A stretch of DNA of 64,000 nt, from NCBI RefSeq assembly GCF_020520425.1, contig NC_079492.1, positions 139,380,361 to 139,444,360 on the forward strand, read 5' to 3'. The notes under the pieces are model-generated. The model had not been told where the DNA came from. It saw only the letters and a list, made by a program, of their open reading frames with translations, and did no database searches. The position numbers and the translations under genes were made by a program. Positions within the stretch are counted from its first letter, which is position 1; each line of letters opens with the position of its first letter. Positions 1 through 12,063 of the stretch are shown one piece after another. Source of the DNA: Spinacia oleracea. Its lineage: Eukaryota > Streptophyta > Magnoliopsida > Caryophyllales > Amaranthaceae.

Positions 1-1525
1 TTTTTCAGCTAGATGTCAATAATGCTTTCCTACATGGGGATCTCAAAGAAGAAGTGTATATGCAGATGCCTGAAGGGGTAGACAATCCAACTAACAAAGT
101 TTGCAGATTGGTTAAATCCATCTATGGTTTAAAACAAGCCTCAAGACAATGGCATGAGAAGTTGTTGACTGCTTTAGAGACACAAGGTTTCATACAATCC
201 AAGCATGACTACAGTTTGTTCATCAACAAACAAAATGGCCACATCAACATTGCAGCAGTTTATGTAGATGACATCATTTTGACAGGCACAGATGTTGCTA
301 CACTGAAAGCATTAAAGGCATATCTCCACCAAGAGTTCAGTATTAAGGACCTAGGCAGGTTAAACTATTTCCTTGGTATGGAGGTGGGTTATACTACAGA
401 TGGGATTATTCTGAGTCAGAAAAAAGTTCACTGGAGAACTTATTGAATTTTGTGGTTTTGATACCACTAAGAGAGCAATCACTCCTTTGCCCATGAATGT
501 TAAATTATCAAACACAGAAGGAGAGTTCTATTCTGATACTGAGAAATATAGGTCTCTAGTAGGAAAACTCAATTTCCTAACCCACACAAGACCTGATCTT
601 TCTTATGCTGTCCAAACTCTCAGTCAGTTTCTCCAGAATCCTAGAGAACACCATGTGGCAGCTCTGCATCACACTCTAAGATATCTAGCATACACTGAAG
701 GTCAAGGGATATTGTTGAAAGCATCAGATGTTGTTAGTTTACAAGCATTTTCTGACTCAGATTGGGCATCTTGTCCAGATACTAGAAGGTCAGTCACATG
801 GTACATTTTATTGCTTGGTGGATCACCAGTCTCATGGAAGTCTAAGAAGCAAGGGACAGTTTCCAAATCTTCTGCAGAAGCTGAATATAGAGCAATGGCA
901 GCAGCTGCCTCAGAAGTAACTTGGATTGTCAACCTGTTAGAGGATTTGGGAGTTCATCATTTGAAGCCAATCACCTTACACTGTGATAATCAGTCAGCTC
1001 TCCACATTGCTAAAAATCCAGTGTTTCATGAACGCACTAAACACATAGAGATTGACTGTCATTTCACCAGAGATAAGGTTTTGGAAGGGCTACTGCATCT
1101 AAATTACTTGCCTACTAAGCAACAATTAGCAGATATCTTCACTAAGCCATTGTGTTCTGCACAATTTCAGACACTTCTTTCCAAGATTGGAGCTTGTGAT
1201 GCTCCATCTTGAGGGGGGATGTTGATTATAGCATCATCATTTCATGCATACTAGTAGTTTAGTGTTGTTGCTTTCCTAATGCTGTTGTTTTACTGCTGAT
1301 GCTGCTTTGTCAGCACACAATCAGCAAGTTAGTTATAAGTTTGTTATAACAAACTTTAGAAGAATCTAGATCCCTAAGCTGTACTATATATACTTCATTG
1401 CTGTAATAATTATTGGATCATCAAATACAGAAAATCAGAAACCAAATTCTGCTTTCTTCTTCTTCTCTCAATCAATACTTTTCTATTCTGTTTCGTTTTT
1501 CTTCTGAGACATAAAATATTTCACA
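1..1525 (+). mobile_element. Ty1/copia retrotransposon, 3' part (fossil)
   Basis: This is the 3' end of a Ty1/copia LTR element; its 5' part lies outside the window. The left part encodes reverse transcriptase, with SIYGLKQASRQW and the catalytic YVDDI motif. It is followed by the copia RNase H domain (about 750-1150), with SKSSAEAEYRAMA and the typical end ADIFTKPL. A purine tract lies just before the 3' LTR, which begins TGTTGATTATAG at 1220. The element is broken, with at least one break in the visible part. It cannot be dated because the 5' LTR is not visible. Its right edge abuts the interior of an old MITE, so it probably inserted into that MITE. Confidence 0.93.
1220..1525 (+). repeat. 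3' LTR of the copia element
   Basis: The LTR starts with TG directly after the purine tract GAGGGGGGA and ends near TTTCACA. A TATA-like stretch (tatatatac, near 1385) and a T-rich, C-rich 3' part fit a promoter and R/U5 layout. The right boundary is set by where similarity to the neighbouring MITE begins, so it may be off by a few bases. Confidence 0.7.
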
Positions 1526-2042
1526 CCTTTTCAATGTTATATTTTAGATAAAAGTGAAAAAATTATCAATAAACGTAATTTATACTCCTTCCGTCTCTTT
1601 TTGTTCTTTACGTTTTTCTTTTTGGGTATTTCAAAATGTTCTTTACATTTTCTTTTATATTATCACATAAATGACTTAGTATTCTATCAAAATTTGAGTC
1701 CAATTATTATTTTAACCAATTAAATTCATTGGGTCATTTAATCTCTCACATTTTTCCATTGGGACATTAAAATTTTCTCATTTTCCAATATTACAATTTT
1801 GATAAAAGTGAAAAGATTATAAATAAACGTAACTTATCTTGTTTAAATAGAAAAATTGAGTAATCTCAATGCAAATTAATTAATCGTTAAAACGCGTGAA
1901 AAATATCAAACGTAAAGAACAAAAAGAGACGGATGGAGTATTATTTAAATAAAAAAGGGAGGAACTTTATCAACATTAATTAGTTATAAATCGTGTACAT
2001 GATATCAAACGTAACGAATAAAAAGGAAGGGGGGGAGAGTAT
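1526..2042. mobile_element. Older MITE copy, split by a younger copy of itself
   Basis: The flanks 1526-1582 and 1941-2042 together match the interior and right end of the MITE lying between them. The left flank word gataaaagtgaaaaaattat (1548) matches 1801, and the right flank word gatatcaaacgtaacgaata matches the inner right arm. The junctions line up at a TA, the target of Stowaway/mariner elements. The left half of this older copy is missing, with the copia LTR in its place. Order inferred: old MITE first, then separate insertions by copia and by the younger MITE. Confidence 0.65.
1583..1940. mobile_element. Stowaway-type MITE, complete
   Basis: About 358 bp with terminal inverted repeats of roughly 30 bp. 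The left end reads tactccttccgtctcttttt and the right end is its near-perfect reverse complement ending ggatggagta. The ends include the TA duplication. It has no coding capacity. Terminal words and TA target place it with Tc1/mariner-derived Stowaway MITEs. Confidence 0.85.
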
Positions 2043-2607
2043 CTTTTACAATAATTTACATTCTATAATAAAATTATTTACGTAGTATTAAATGTTGGAG
2101 ATGATGATCTTCAATGACTAATGGTTGTTTATTTATTAGTAGGTTTATGCGACCCAAAGAAAGATGCATGGGCCATGATATGAGTCCATGACTAAGCAAT
2201 CACTTTCTGTTGCATAAATATAACACGTTTTATCACGTATACTCCAAGCAACATATGTTAGAAATTCACTACACTAATATGTTATTGCAAATGAGAGTAA
2301 CTTTTGCAGTTTCATGAGATCATAAACCATAATTTTCTAAAATTTGTATCCAATGGAATTGCTACATTCTGTAAGCCTCGATCATTTATTAAATTTGTAT
2401 CCAATGGAATTGCTACATATAGTAATCTTGGTTTATGAATCATGAGATCACCCTCATCATTTATTAATACATGCTTCATCAAATAATTTTGGTTTTCAGC
2501 ATCCTAAAGATTTCGAGCTTCCACACATAGGATTAACTAAGTAAGGCTTGAGTATTTGACTCACTTGGTAAGAGTCGTATCTTAGATTAGAGGTTTATGG
2601 ATCTATT
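2043..2607. other. Intergenic, one short duplication
   Basis: No gene is visible. The word aatttgtatccaatggaatt occurs at 2341 and again at 2392, forming a roughly 50-bp tandem duplication. Confidence 0.5.
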
Positions 2608-3007
2608 TGTTATAACCAAACGCGTGCCACGAACGATTGGGAACAAACCCCGCGAATACAATATAGAACAAATAGCAAAAACAATAATAAAAGACACAAG
2701 TGTTTATGAGGAAATTTAGATTTCCTCCCCTCAAATATTATCGTTGATGATTCCTCTCACCAATGTATTTTCCCCTCTTATTTTCTAGCTAGGCCTAAAC
2801 CCCCTTTTATAGGCTAAACTAGAAACCCAAGTCTACTAGAATTATACTTGCTCCCCAAGTCTAAATAATTCTAGAGATTGTTACCTACCAAAATATATCT
2901 ACTTTCCTAATTACAATTCTAATTAAACTAGGAAAACAAGATATTAAATCAAACAAGTCCGTTTCGTATTTTTGTCAACTTAATTAAGTTGTGTTTATTT
3001 CCTAACA
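2608..3007 (-). mobile_element. Solo LTR with perfect 5-bp target duplication
   Basis: A 400-bp unit bounded by TGTTATAACC and TTTCCTAACA, flanked on both sides by ctatt (2603-2607 and 3008-3012). Read on the minus strand it starts TGTTAGGAAATAAAC and has a clear TATA-like box (cctataaaag), so transcription would run leftward. No internal region or second LTR is present, which fits loss by recombination between the two LTRs. The intact duplication suggests that this loss happened within one insertion. The terminal sequence resembles copia-type LTRs, but the superfamily is inferred. Confidence 0.85.
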
Positions 3008-3597
3008 CTATTCCTGGCTTGCTGCTAAGGTGTTTTAGGTTTCTCTTACTTTTTCCCTACTCTAAGTACTTCACACACAAATAATAATCTAAAAAAATCG
3101 TGGGGGTTGAGTCTAATGTCGTCTGTTGAGGTTGTTAGTCTTATTACTATAAGTTGTCAAATCGTGATGTCATTGATTATAAATCGGCTCTAATTAGTTT
3201 AAGTCTTGTTAGAAAATGATTTACTTATGATGAGCGTTAGATCGGGTTAGTTTTTAACATAGTCACGTAGTATGATCGATTGAGGATGAGAAGACGGGTT
3301 GCAAAGAGCACAAAAGCTTTAGAAGGCTTTCGGCAACGGGTGGAATAGTCAAAGGTTGCATTTGCTTTGACAGGAAACTAAAGAGACTTTGGTAGGCCCA
3401 AAATTCTGCTAGAAGGAGACAAAATGAATCACCAACGTTTAATCAAATATTCAAAGGAAATTTTTGATGGAGAGTTGATTACTATAGCTACCCGTACCAG
3501 TTCACTACTTGTATACTTTGTAAATTAATTAAGAGAAGCTAATTTTTTTGTTAACTTCTTAAGAAATTTATTTGGTTATCACTTTGACGTTTATATT
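3008..3597. other. Intergenic, nothing recognised
   Basis: AT-rich sequence with stops in all frames. I see no conserved element here. Confidence 0.5.
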
Positions 3598-3687
3598 CAT
3601 GTAAATGGTGATTAACCGAGGAAAGATTATCTCGTAGAATATCATGTAAACGGTAATTAATCAAGGAAAGATAATCTCGTAGAATAT
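3598..3687. repeat. Two-copy 45-bp tandem repeat
   Basis: Two adjacent 45-bp units begin catgtaaatggtgattaacc and catgtaaacggtaattaatc and differ at only a few bases. Confidence 0.75.
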
Positions 3688-3727
3688 CAGATAAGCCACT
3701 TTTCATGCTCTATGGGAATTTCAACGT

Positions 3728-4438
3728 ACCAAGGAAGTTTTAGAGCACGTACATTGGTTGGCTCTTCAAAAGACCTCTTGGAGGGCTTTCCACTCTCTCT
3801 CTACCATTATCTCTCTACAAGATACACTCAAGAATTCATTCCTAAAAACACCCCAACATTGGTGGGTTCTTCAAATGAGCTCTCCAATATTTTTTTTTTA
3901 CCATTTGGTGGTCCCATGTCAATTCTTCATTTATTTTATATATATCAAACAATGTTAATACTCCGTATTTATTGGTAATAACTAATAAGTTAAGTAATTA
4001 TGACAGAAAATTTTAGGTTACTGCAATATTAATAATAATTAGATTTTATTTTCAACCAATGGATTAAAAAGAAGAAGACAAAATAATTTTAGTTGCAAAT
4101 AAATAGCCCAATATTAGACTTGTTAAATACAATAGGGAAGGAAAAAAGAAAAAGTAACAATTATTGTAGATTTTCCGTAAAAAAATATTAAACATATTGG
4201 TTTTTCATTTTATTGAATCATAAATATTAACTTAATTGTATTTTTATCCAAAGTTACTATCTACTTAAAAAAAAGTTACTCCTCAATTTTCAACAAGAAC
4301 CAACTCTTGGAGGGCTCTTGGGCAAGAGCTATCTTGAAGTAGCTCGAGCTACTCAAGGAGCCCCTCAAGAACCACTCAAGAGCCTCAATGTTGGCCAAGA
4401 GCTAGTTCTTATTGGAGAGCTACTCCAAGAGCCCCGAC
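3728..4438. repeat. Possible non-autonomous DNA transposon with inverted ends
   Basis: The left part (3728-3870) and right part (4290-4438) share inverted words built on 'ggctcttgg/ccaagagcc' and 'acattggt/caatgttgg'. The right part also holds repeated pairs of ctcttgg and ccaagag that could fold back. The interior is AT-rich and non-coding. I could not find a clean target duplication or exact ends, so the class is unassigned. Similar 'gagccaacattgg' repeats are often Harbinger- or hAT-derived in plants, but that is only a suggestion. Confidence 0.35.
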
Positions 4439-4822
4439 ATACATGCTAAGAACTTGTCATTTCTCCTATCATATTCACCAAACAACTTGTCACAATATGC
4501 GCTCCATAGGAACTCAACCCCAACCAAGTACCAACCCCTGTTTTGCTTGCAACCAAAAAGTATTCCTTCGTTTTTAAAAGTTGTTCATTTTTCACGATTT
4601 GCATAGTTTCCATTATTACACATTTAAGCATTACACCGTACTCTGTACTCTGTAGTATCTTACCCCGCAGTACGAATCACGACTTTACTGCTCATCAGAG
4701 AAGAACAACTTCCACTTGCATGAGTTTAGGCCTTGATCAATCTAAAACCATCAATAAACTACGCCCATTTTAGTACCATCCGAAAAAAAACCATCTCAAA
4801 CAAACCCACCATGGTTAATTGG

Positions 4823-5457
4823 TAGGGGTGCAAATGAGCCGAGTCGGTCAATAAACTACTAGGGATCGGGCTCGTTTAAAGCTCGTTCATGTTCGTTCAT
4901 TTATTAATCGAGCCGAGCTTGAACAACGTTTGAAGCTCGCTTAATAAACGAGCTTGAACATGAACATAGGTATTCTCGTTCATTTATGTTCATGAACAAG
5001 TTCGTCTAGTTATGTTATGTATCATATTTTACCATATATACGTTTTTCAAATATAAAATAAGAATCATGTTTTTGACTTTTGAGATCTACTACTATAATA
5101 GAATAAAAATATTTTGAAATAAAATTTTAATTGCTAAATTGTGCTCTTTGACTCTTTCTAAATTATTAGTTTGTTTATCAAATAAAGTAATGTACTTTAA
5201 TCTTTATTATTAGATATGATTATAATTTGTTAGACTTTCAAGTGGTTATAATCTAAAGCTCGTTTAAGAAAACTCGTTCATGAAAAAATCTCGTTTATAA
5301 ACTCGGCTCGAATAATAAATGAGTCGTCCGCGAACACAAAATATTTTAAACGAACCGAGCTTGAACAAAATTTTGAGCTCGGTTAAAAGCTGGGGCTGGA
5401 GCTCGCATAAGTTAAATGAACATGAACAGGGTAAAACTCGGCTCGTTTGCACCCCTA
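4823..5457. mobile_element. hAT-family non-autonomous element with perfect 8-bp duplication
   Basis: The ends are taggggtgcaaatgagccga on the left and its inverted match ending gtttgcacccctA on the right. The 8-bp word ttaattgg flanks both ends exactly (4815-4822 and 5458-5465), diagnostic of hAT insertion. The 635-bp interior is made of degenerate 'gctcgttcatg' words and AT-rich DNA with no transposase. The exact flanks suggest a fairly young insertion. Confidence 0.93.
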
Positions 5458-6124
5458 TTAATTGGCTATCATCTGGCAATGAGGTTTTGGCTTATTGATT
5501 AACATTGATTGTGTGCATATGGTATACCATCGGTCTCAACTTTGAATCCTTGTCTATCATCCCCTCATTTGTAATTTATATTACGCTTGTAACTCTTTCA
5601 CACCAAAAAGAGAAAAAAATAAAATAAAAACATGGCACCACCAATATTATCGTAACCTTTTACCATCATTAACTAATTACAAATAAAAATGACACCTAAT
5701 ATAAGAGGCTCATTTAAAACAACCTCCAACCCCCTAACTCAACCTTATATGACAATCAATCAATGTAACTCACATAAAAAGAACCATAGGGTTGATTCAA
5801 TAGCACATACATTGGGAATAAAAACCAAGCATATGATACAAAACCATAGTCTAGTCGCTAACCCTTTTCAGTAAAAAAAGGAACTACCATTACCATTTTT
5901 GAGAGCTACCTTCCCTATTTTCATAGATAGAGACCATTCTACTCTTATATTCATACTCTTTACTTTTGACAAAACATACGGAGATTCGTATATTTTTACC
6001 CATTTTACACGGAAAGATGCTCTCATTCCATTTCTTTTACCTTCTTTTACAGTGCTACGCTACTTTTTTACTGACCTCTGTTCACCCTATTAATTTACAA
6101 TACTACCCCTATTATCTTTCCTAA
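5458..6124. other. Intergenic, downstream side of the MAKR gene
   Basis: No open frame with coding character. The last 100-200 bases before 6125 are likely the 3' untranslated region and terminator of the minus-strand MAKR gene. Confidence 0.5.
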
Positions 6125-7379
6125 CTAGGCTGCAATACCACCGTCTCCTTCATCCGCCGCCGCCTCTTCCGCAGCCGAGTCACTCAGTAACACCGATCTC
6201 GCTGTTTCACCGTCTAAGAAATCTAGAAAATAAAAGACAAAAGCTTAAAACGATGTCGTTTATGAAAATCATGCAAATAAAAAGATTTAGTTAAAAAAGA
6301 AATAAAAATAATTTACCTTTGGAAGAATTGAAGGAGCGTTTACAGTGTAAAATGGCACTCTGAATACCATCTTGTTGCTGCAAGAGTGAATCATCTCTCT
6401 TATTAGACGACGTCGTATTCTGCACCATTGAGTGAACTACCGCCGATTTGCTCTTAACTAAATGCTTCTTCGCTATCACCTTTAAATTCAAACCTTGCTT
6501 TTGCGACACTTTCTCTTTCTTCTCCTCCGTCGTTTGATTCTTTTTCGACACTTTGATTTTCACCATTTTTAGGTATTTTTGCACTACCTCTTTTTTGTTC
6601 TTTTTCTCGTCTCCGGAAGATTCCGTTTGAGACGCCGATGAACTGTCTGATTTCTGGTGTTGCAGCTGCTTCTCTTCCTCGTTTGTGGATGTTGTTGCGG
6701 CGACGGTGGTGGTGGTGGTTGTGTTTACCTTGGAATTTGAGGAAGCGCGAGTGAGGAGAGAGAAAATCGGAACTTCCTCCACTTTAAATTTAACGGTAAA
6801 GAACTTCTTGTTGCTATTGTTATGGTGGTTGTTCGGCTGATTTTGCGGCGGACATTGCTTTGACTCAGACTTTGACCGCTTTAACCCTAACAAAAAGACG
6901 CGAAACTTCGTCGCCGATTTAGCGAGCGACACCGGAATCGGAAACTGCACTCCCTTGTTACCGGCGTTTATCATCTCCTCTGAGCCGTCGATTCGTAGTA
7001 TCCTTCCTTTGAAAAACAAGTCATCCGACGGTGAGAAAGTGAGGTTAGGCTCCAACTCCCTCTCCTCCTCCACCTCTTCATCGTCAACCTCCTCCTCATT
7101 TTCATCAATCTCGTTTTCTCTCTCCTCTTCATCTCCTTCATCTTCCTCGTCAACATCGTCTTCGTCATCTTCATCCTCCACAGGTACGCCGAATTCCAAG
7201 TCAAAGAATGGACCGTCGTCGTCGGCAGCAGTAGTATCAGAATCATGGTCACTGACAGCAGAGACAATGGTGGTTGTAGCGGTGGCGGAGTTAACACCGG
7301 TAGAAATTGATGAAAAATGAGGTGGGCCACCACTACCAGCAGCGGCTTTCCAGTACTTGAGTAAACTAAAAGCTTCCAT
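6125..7379 (-). CDS. Probable membrane-associated kinase regulator (MAKR family)
   Basis: MAKR proteins are plant relatives of BKI1 that bind acidic membranes and modulate receptor-like kinases such as brassinosteroid receptors. Exon 1 is 7379-6317 and exon 2 is 6222-6125, joined by a GT-AG intron of 94 bp, giving 386 aa. The start is the MEAFSLLKYW motif typical of the family. Seen in order: FFDLEFGVP (residues 58-66), a long Asp/Glu tract (about 68-110), LTFSPSDDLFFKGRIL (113-128), a Lys-rich region (about 258-312) that could bind membrane, and the BKI1-like C-terminal block DDSLLQQQDGIQSAILHCKR (329-348). Exon 2 adds a short Ala/Glu-rich tail ending GGIAA. The acidic tract is longer than I expect for the family. 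The gene stands alone. Which MAKR number it corresponds to is not determined. Confidence 0.92.
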
Positions 7380-7733
7380 TGTTGGGAGAGCCAGACTAAG
7401 TTCAGGTACAAGCTTTTCAGCTTTTGCTTTCCTTATTTTTCTCCTTACAATTTATTTTTCTTAAAAAATATTTTAGAAATGATGAGCTATGGAGTAAATG
7501 GAGAAAGAGATATGAATGGAAAGAAGGGGAAATTTTGCAGGGGTGGGGGAGCTTGAGTTACACGGGAGATGGCAGAAAAGTCATGTGAGAAAGGCAGTAA
7601 ACCATCAGAGTGAGTCTCTCTCCTCTCCTTCTCAGTTTGTCAGACCAGGTTTTTATGAGGAAGAAGGGAAAATATGGAAAATGACTATTGAGGCACTACA
7701 GGTTTTCCAGATTTTTATATATTTTTCAATAAG
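7380..7733. other. Upstream region of the MAKR gene
   Basis: Presumed promoter and 5' untranslated region on the minus strand. It includes a CT/TC-rich stretch near 7420-7460. No specific element can be called. Confidence 0.4.
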
Positions 7734-8047
7734 GGGTCGTTTGTTACGTGGGAATGGAAATTTATGAAATATAGTGTGAGATTACGATATTGACTATTGA
7801 GGGGTTTTTTTTGATAGCGAAGTAGGGATGCGAAATATACTGGGAAATGGGAATACGTTTTACAATTACGCAAGCACCCTTATAATACAACTCATCTTCT
7901 TTATTTATCAGTGGCATTTATGACATTTTTCATTCCCAAACTCAAGTTCATTTACCATTCTCACTCCACAAATACTAAAATTGGACCGAGTTGAAAAATA
8001 AGTTTCCATTTAGTTTATATCTACATTTCCCACTAACCGAACAACTC
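7734..8047. mobile_element. Degenerate hAT-like MITE
   Basis: The left end ggggtcgtttgttacgtggg and the inverse of the right end, ttgttcggttagtgggaaat, are imperfect inverted repeats. The left part resembles a stretch at 39726-39765 inside another MITE-like repeat. No target duplication was found, so the limits are approximate. Confidence 0.35.
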
Positions 8048-9017
8048 AAAAGATTTTGTTATACGTAACCTCATGGAGTATAACAAAATGTCAAAATCAC
8101 ACGTTAATCAGTGTTTTTAGAATAATTAACGTAGAAGTAGCTTTCTAGAATAGGAGAACAAGAAAGGTTTGGCTAGTGGCTACACATAGGCTTAAGGTTA
8201 TCGTAAAATAACACAAGTTAATCGGTGTTGTTAATGCGAGTTTAGTGTTTAATAATGGGTAGGTGTTTGGAGTATGTTTAGGAGAACAAGAAGGACAGGG
8301 ATGATTGGATGAATATAAAAATGTGATAATTCAAAACTTTAAGGATAGTGTTGAATATGAAATTCAATTCCACGACCAAGAACAGAACTATGACCGATTG
8401 ACCGTTTTATTATACTCTTAAATCTGAATTAATTTTCCAAGATAAGTGTGTTATTCCTCATGAAGGTTGGACGGAGTAAAAGAGAACTGACACTAGTAGT
8501 AATTTAATTGAGTTTATAGGAATTAGTTTTTGTTTTTAACCCCCCACAATAATCACTTTCTAATTAAGGAGATTAATTAATTAGAGTAGAGACTGGAGAG
8601 CATAATCTAGATGTTTACTTACCTAATCGCTCTTCCCTTTTCTTTTTTCTTCTCTTTTCAAATGTTTTTTTTTTGGGTTTTGAATTCTAAGCTTCTTATG
8701 CAAGTCGTACTTTTACTGTTAAAATTTCTTGTAAACCACGCATTTAAGCTAAACTTATTAGTATTTTAATTGATCAAATTTGTCTTTAGTTTTTAAGCCT
8801 TGTTCTCTTTACTCTGATCTGGTCTGATTTTTTTAGTTTTTAGTCTAGTCCGATCTTATTTGATCTGGTATGGTATGAATGTTTTCTGTGAGAAATTTTT
8901 ATGTTTTCTGATATGATCTGATATAAGTATTTGAGTTCCAACACTTCCAAGTTTCTAATATGTTTCGGCGTTTGGCTATTGGCAACAGTAAAATTACTAA
9001 CAACACAAGGGATTAAA
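8048..9017. other. Intergenic, nothing firm
   Basis: AT-rich with no coding pattern. A patch with repeated 'tctgatctggtctgat' words (8815-8935) may be a decayed MITE. Confidence 0.4.
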
Positions 9018-9165
9018 GGGGTGTTTGGACGAGCACCGTCAACTTAACCACGAGAACACAACACCGCCGTTGTTGAGAGTGTTGACTCTACCTTGGAGGC
9101 TTGGACCCAAACTACCGTGGTTAACTACAACTACAAAATTAAGTTGACGGCGGGTGTGCCTTTTA
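9018..9165. repeat. Short fold-back repeat
   Basis: The word caccgtcaacttaa near the left end is inverted as ttaagttgacggcg near the right end, and 'taaccacg' is mirrored by 'gtggttaa'. The unit is about 150 bp and could form a hairpin. It may be a small MITE, but no target duplication was found. Confidence 0.45.
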
Positions 9166-10254
9166 ATTTCCACTAATGAAAACATAACAATCTTCATAGA
9201 TTGCATTAATTTACAAAGATAATGTGATATAAAACATGAAGTAATATCCTTGATTTAGAGAGTCTGAGAGTGTCACGTAATGAAATTTTAGATTATGTGG
9301 TTACAATGGAACTCATACTAGTTCAAATTAATTTGTTTTAAACTACTTTTAATTAGTTAGACAATCACCAACCAAATATTACGTGTATCTATTAGACAAC
9401 TAACCCACTAGTTACGTGTCGTACATATCAAGCCGTGCCGAAAATTTCAAAAGGGCGATTCGAGAACCATCAAATCCCCTGTATGACTGTGTTGTGCTAA
9501 AGTAATGTTAATCAATTTAGTGTTGTGATGGTTAATTTATGGTGTCGCACTTTAATGCCTTTTTATGTCGGCCTGCGTTGCCGAATGCCATCTTTACAAG
9601 TACAACTCCTACTAGACTACTATTCCATCCCTAAGATAGCTCAAATATGGTAACCCACATGTTTCCATTAGTAACACCAATACACCATACTTTTACAACC
9701 TTACGCTTCATTCTTCAAGGTGTCATCGTGCCATCATGCATATGTTGATTTTGTAGACATTGTATTGAATTGCGCTGTATTTCATTTCATATATGTAACG
9801 TGATGGCGTGATGCAATAAATTAAAAGTCATGAGCCCCTAAATTGTTTGGCTTGTTTAGGATGTGGACTGATTCAACTTCCTAGCTTGTCTTTAACTATC
9901 AATTGATGTGGACTCATTTTTTCTGTTTAGGATGGAGATGGACCCAAACTCATCAGTACTCCAAATTGCTCCATCAATCCTTTTTGTTCTTTTTCTTTCA
10001 TTCTTGTTGAATAATGCATACCTATATTTAAAGATGTAGGACAAAATAAGAATAGCATGATCATATCTATTGGTAATGGTTTCACCTTAATTGTGATATC
10101 AAAATTTACATGGGACCAAATCCTTTAGCGGTTCTTTATAGACGCGAATCCCGTTCCACTTATTCATTAGTGTCAATGCGTAACTTAACAACTTAATTAC
10201 GTATGTTAAATTGTGAAAGGTACCCCTCGGTGTGGTCTACATTACCTATAAATG
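9166..10254. other. Intergenic, nothing recognised
   Basis: AT-rich, with stops in every frame and no repeats that I can name. Confidence 0.45.
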
Positions 10255-10362
10255 TACTTCCTCCGATTTTTAATATATACTCGCACTTCTTATACGTTTA
10301 AATTAGAAATGAACGTTACGTGAAATGACAAACGTTGCGAGTAAAAATGAACGGAGGAAGTA
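10255..10362. mobile_element. Short Stowaway-type MITE
   Basis: A 108-bp unit starting tacttcctccgatttttaat and ending gaacggaggaagta, with TA at both ends. An internal word (ctcgcacttcttatacgt, 10288) recurs just outside at about 10368, suggesting a neighbouring fragment of the same family. Confidence 0.7.
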
Positions 10363-12063
10363 TATTACTAGCACTTCTTATACGTACAAATTAGAAAAGG
10401 GGGCATGGTTCGATATCATTCAAATACTACTATATGTCAATTAGCTAAATACTTAGACCAAATCCCCTTACCTTAGCTTAGCTTAGCTTAGACCCTACTA
10501 CAAGTTAGAAAAATAAATAAACTTTCATCTTAAATATTAAGATTGATTTAGAAATGCATGTCAAAATCACATGTAAGTCAGTGTAATATTAATGTTTAAC
10601 ACTTTGTATAAACTTCTTATATGTGATCTTAAAGTTGTATATATCGTTTTCCGGCCTAATATATCTTGCGAACAAGACAAAAGACTTCAACAAAAATAAG
10701 TAAATAACCTATTACAATTTACAAGTATACTCTTTAGTGAGCATTGACCATCTCTCACATCCCATACCCAAAATGATAATGACCATTAAATTGACATCCA
10801 CTGCGGTTTGATGTGGATTAGTTTGGTCCATTTGGTGTAAAGACTGTTTTGATTTCACTATTTATAGCTCCATCTCACATCTTTTAGCTATTTAATCTTT
10901 TATTCAATTTTAATGATATTAATTAAGTACTTTACACTGCACAATTAATTGTGAAGAATGTCCACTGACATATATTTGCATAACTTATACGATACTCAAA
11001 AACTTGGAGGTTTCGTTAGAGCCCAATAACATTTCTCATAATTCAAAAATGATGTAAAAAAATGTCCAAAATTAAAGATAGTATATACGTGTCATTCATG
11101 TTAAGTAATGTATGTCTTTTAAATATTGTCTCATATTATACAACTAGCAATTTAAGAGTTTGTCTACTCAAAAATTAGATGTAAAGGCTCTGTAATATAA
11201 TTATGTACGAGTATTAATTTAATTATTGACCATATATGTCCATGAACATGGCCATATTTAGAAGAAAAGGTGCCTCGTCTTAAGATGAACACCCTATGTG
11301 GAACGTGGTATTTTTTACCTCTTGTTCCACAATCCACATTACATAAGTCAAGAATGTACGAAGTAGTTGTCAAAGTGGAATTAACAAAGCACATGAATTG
11401 TTTAGCTACGACCCTAGGGCACAACATATGTGCTCATTTGTCTCCGTAAGATTGTTCTACTGTATTTTTCAGCAAAAAAGTTAAATCAAGAAAAATTACT
11501 ACGTGTAATCATTAAGTGCATCGCTTGACTCGTACAGAGTACTACGTAGAACGTAACGATGAGGTATGTTTCTCCAGAAGCCTCAAATGATTTTGTGCGT
11601 TGCTATAGTCAAATAATCCTTCGTAATGCAGTCTCGTAGGGATGGAGGGATAGTGTGTTCATAGATAGTTAAGTGTGAATGCAAATTGATAGTGAGTTGA
11701 CTCTTTTCTTTTCGTGTCTTATAGCTCCATACATGATGATAATTAAGATAACCCAATTGTCTATTTTTAACAAAATTAACTTAATTTAAATAAATAAAAA
11801 GCTCAATCCAAATGATTGTAAACATCAAGTTGGTCCATTATATCAACACTGAATTTGGTTACGAAGGACAAAGGCATGGGAAGTTGGCAATAAGGCACTA
11901 AATGAGATTTTCCAAAATGGCGGGTGATTAGACACTAAAGCAAACTAAAAGTAAAAAAAGAAAACAAAAGAAACCATGACTAACACAGTAAAAAGAACTG
12001 GTAACTTTGCTTAACCCACTTTTTTTTTAATATAAATCTATGTTTTCTTTTGCATATTTTAGT
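10363..12063. other. Intergenic, nothing firm
   Basis: Contains a MITE-derived fragment at 10368-10400 and a short 'agctt' repeat near 10475. The remainder shows no coding pattern. Confidence 0.45.

Noticed and set aside
2540-2607. SINE from the A-box-like 'cacttggtaagag'
   Set aside because: No B-box, tail or target duplication could be found around it.
5460-5600. SINE from 'aactttgaatcctt'
   Set aside because: Only a B-box-like word is present and the hAT insertion disrupts the neighbourhood; too weak to call.
6955-7320. Plus-strand open frame rich in Ser
   Set aside because: It is the antisense shadow of the Asp/Glu tract in the MAKR gene.
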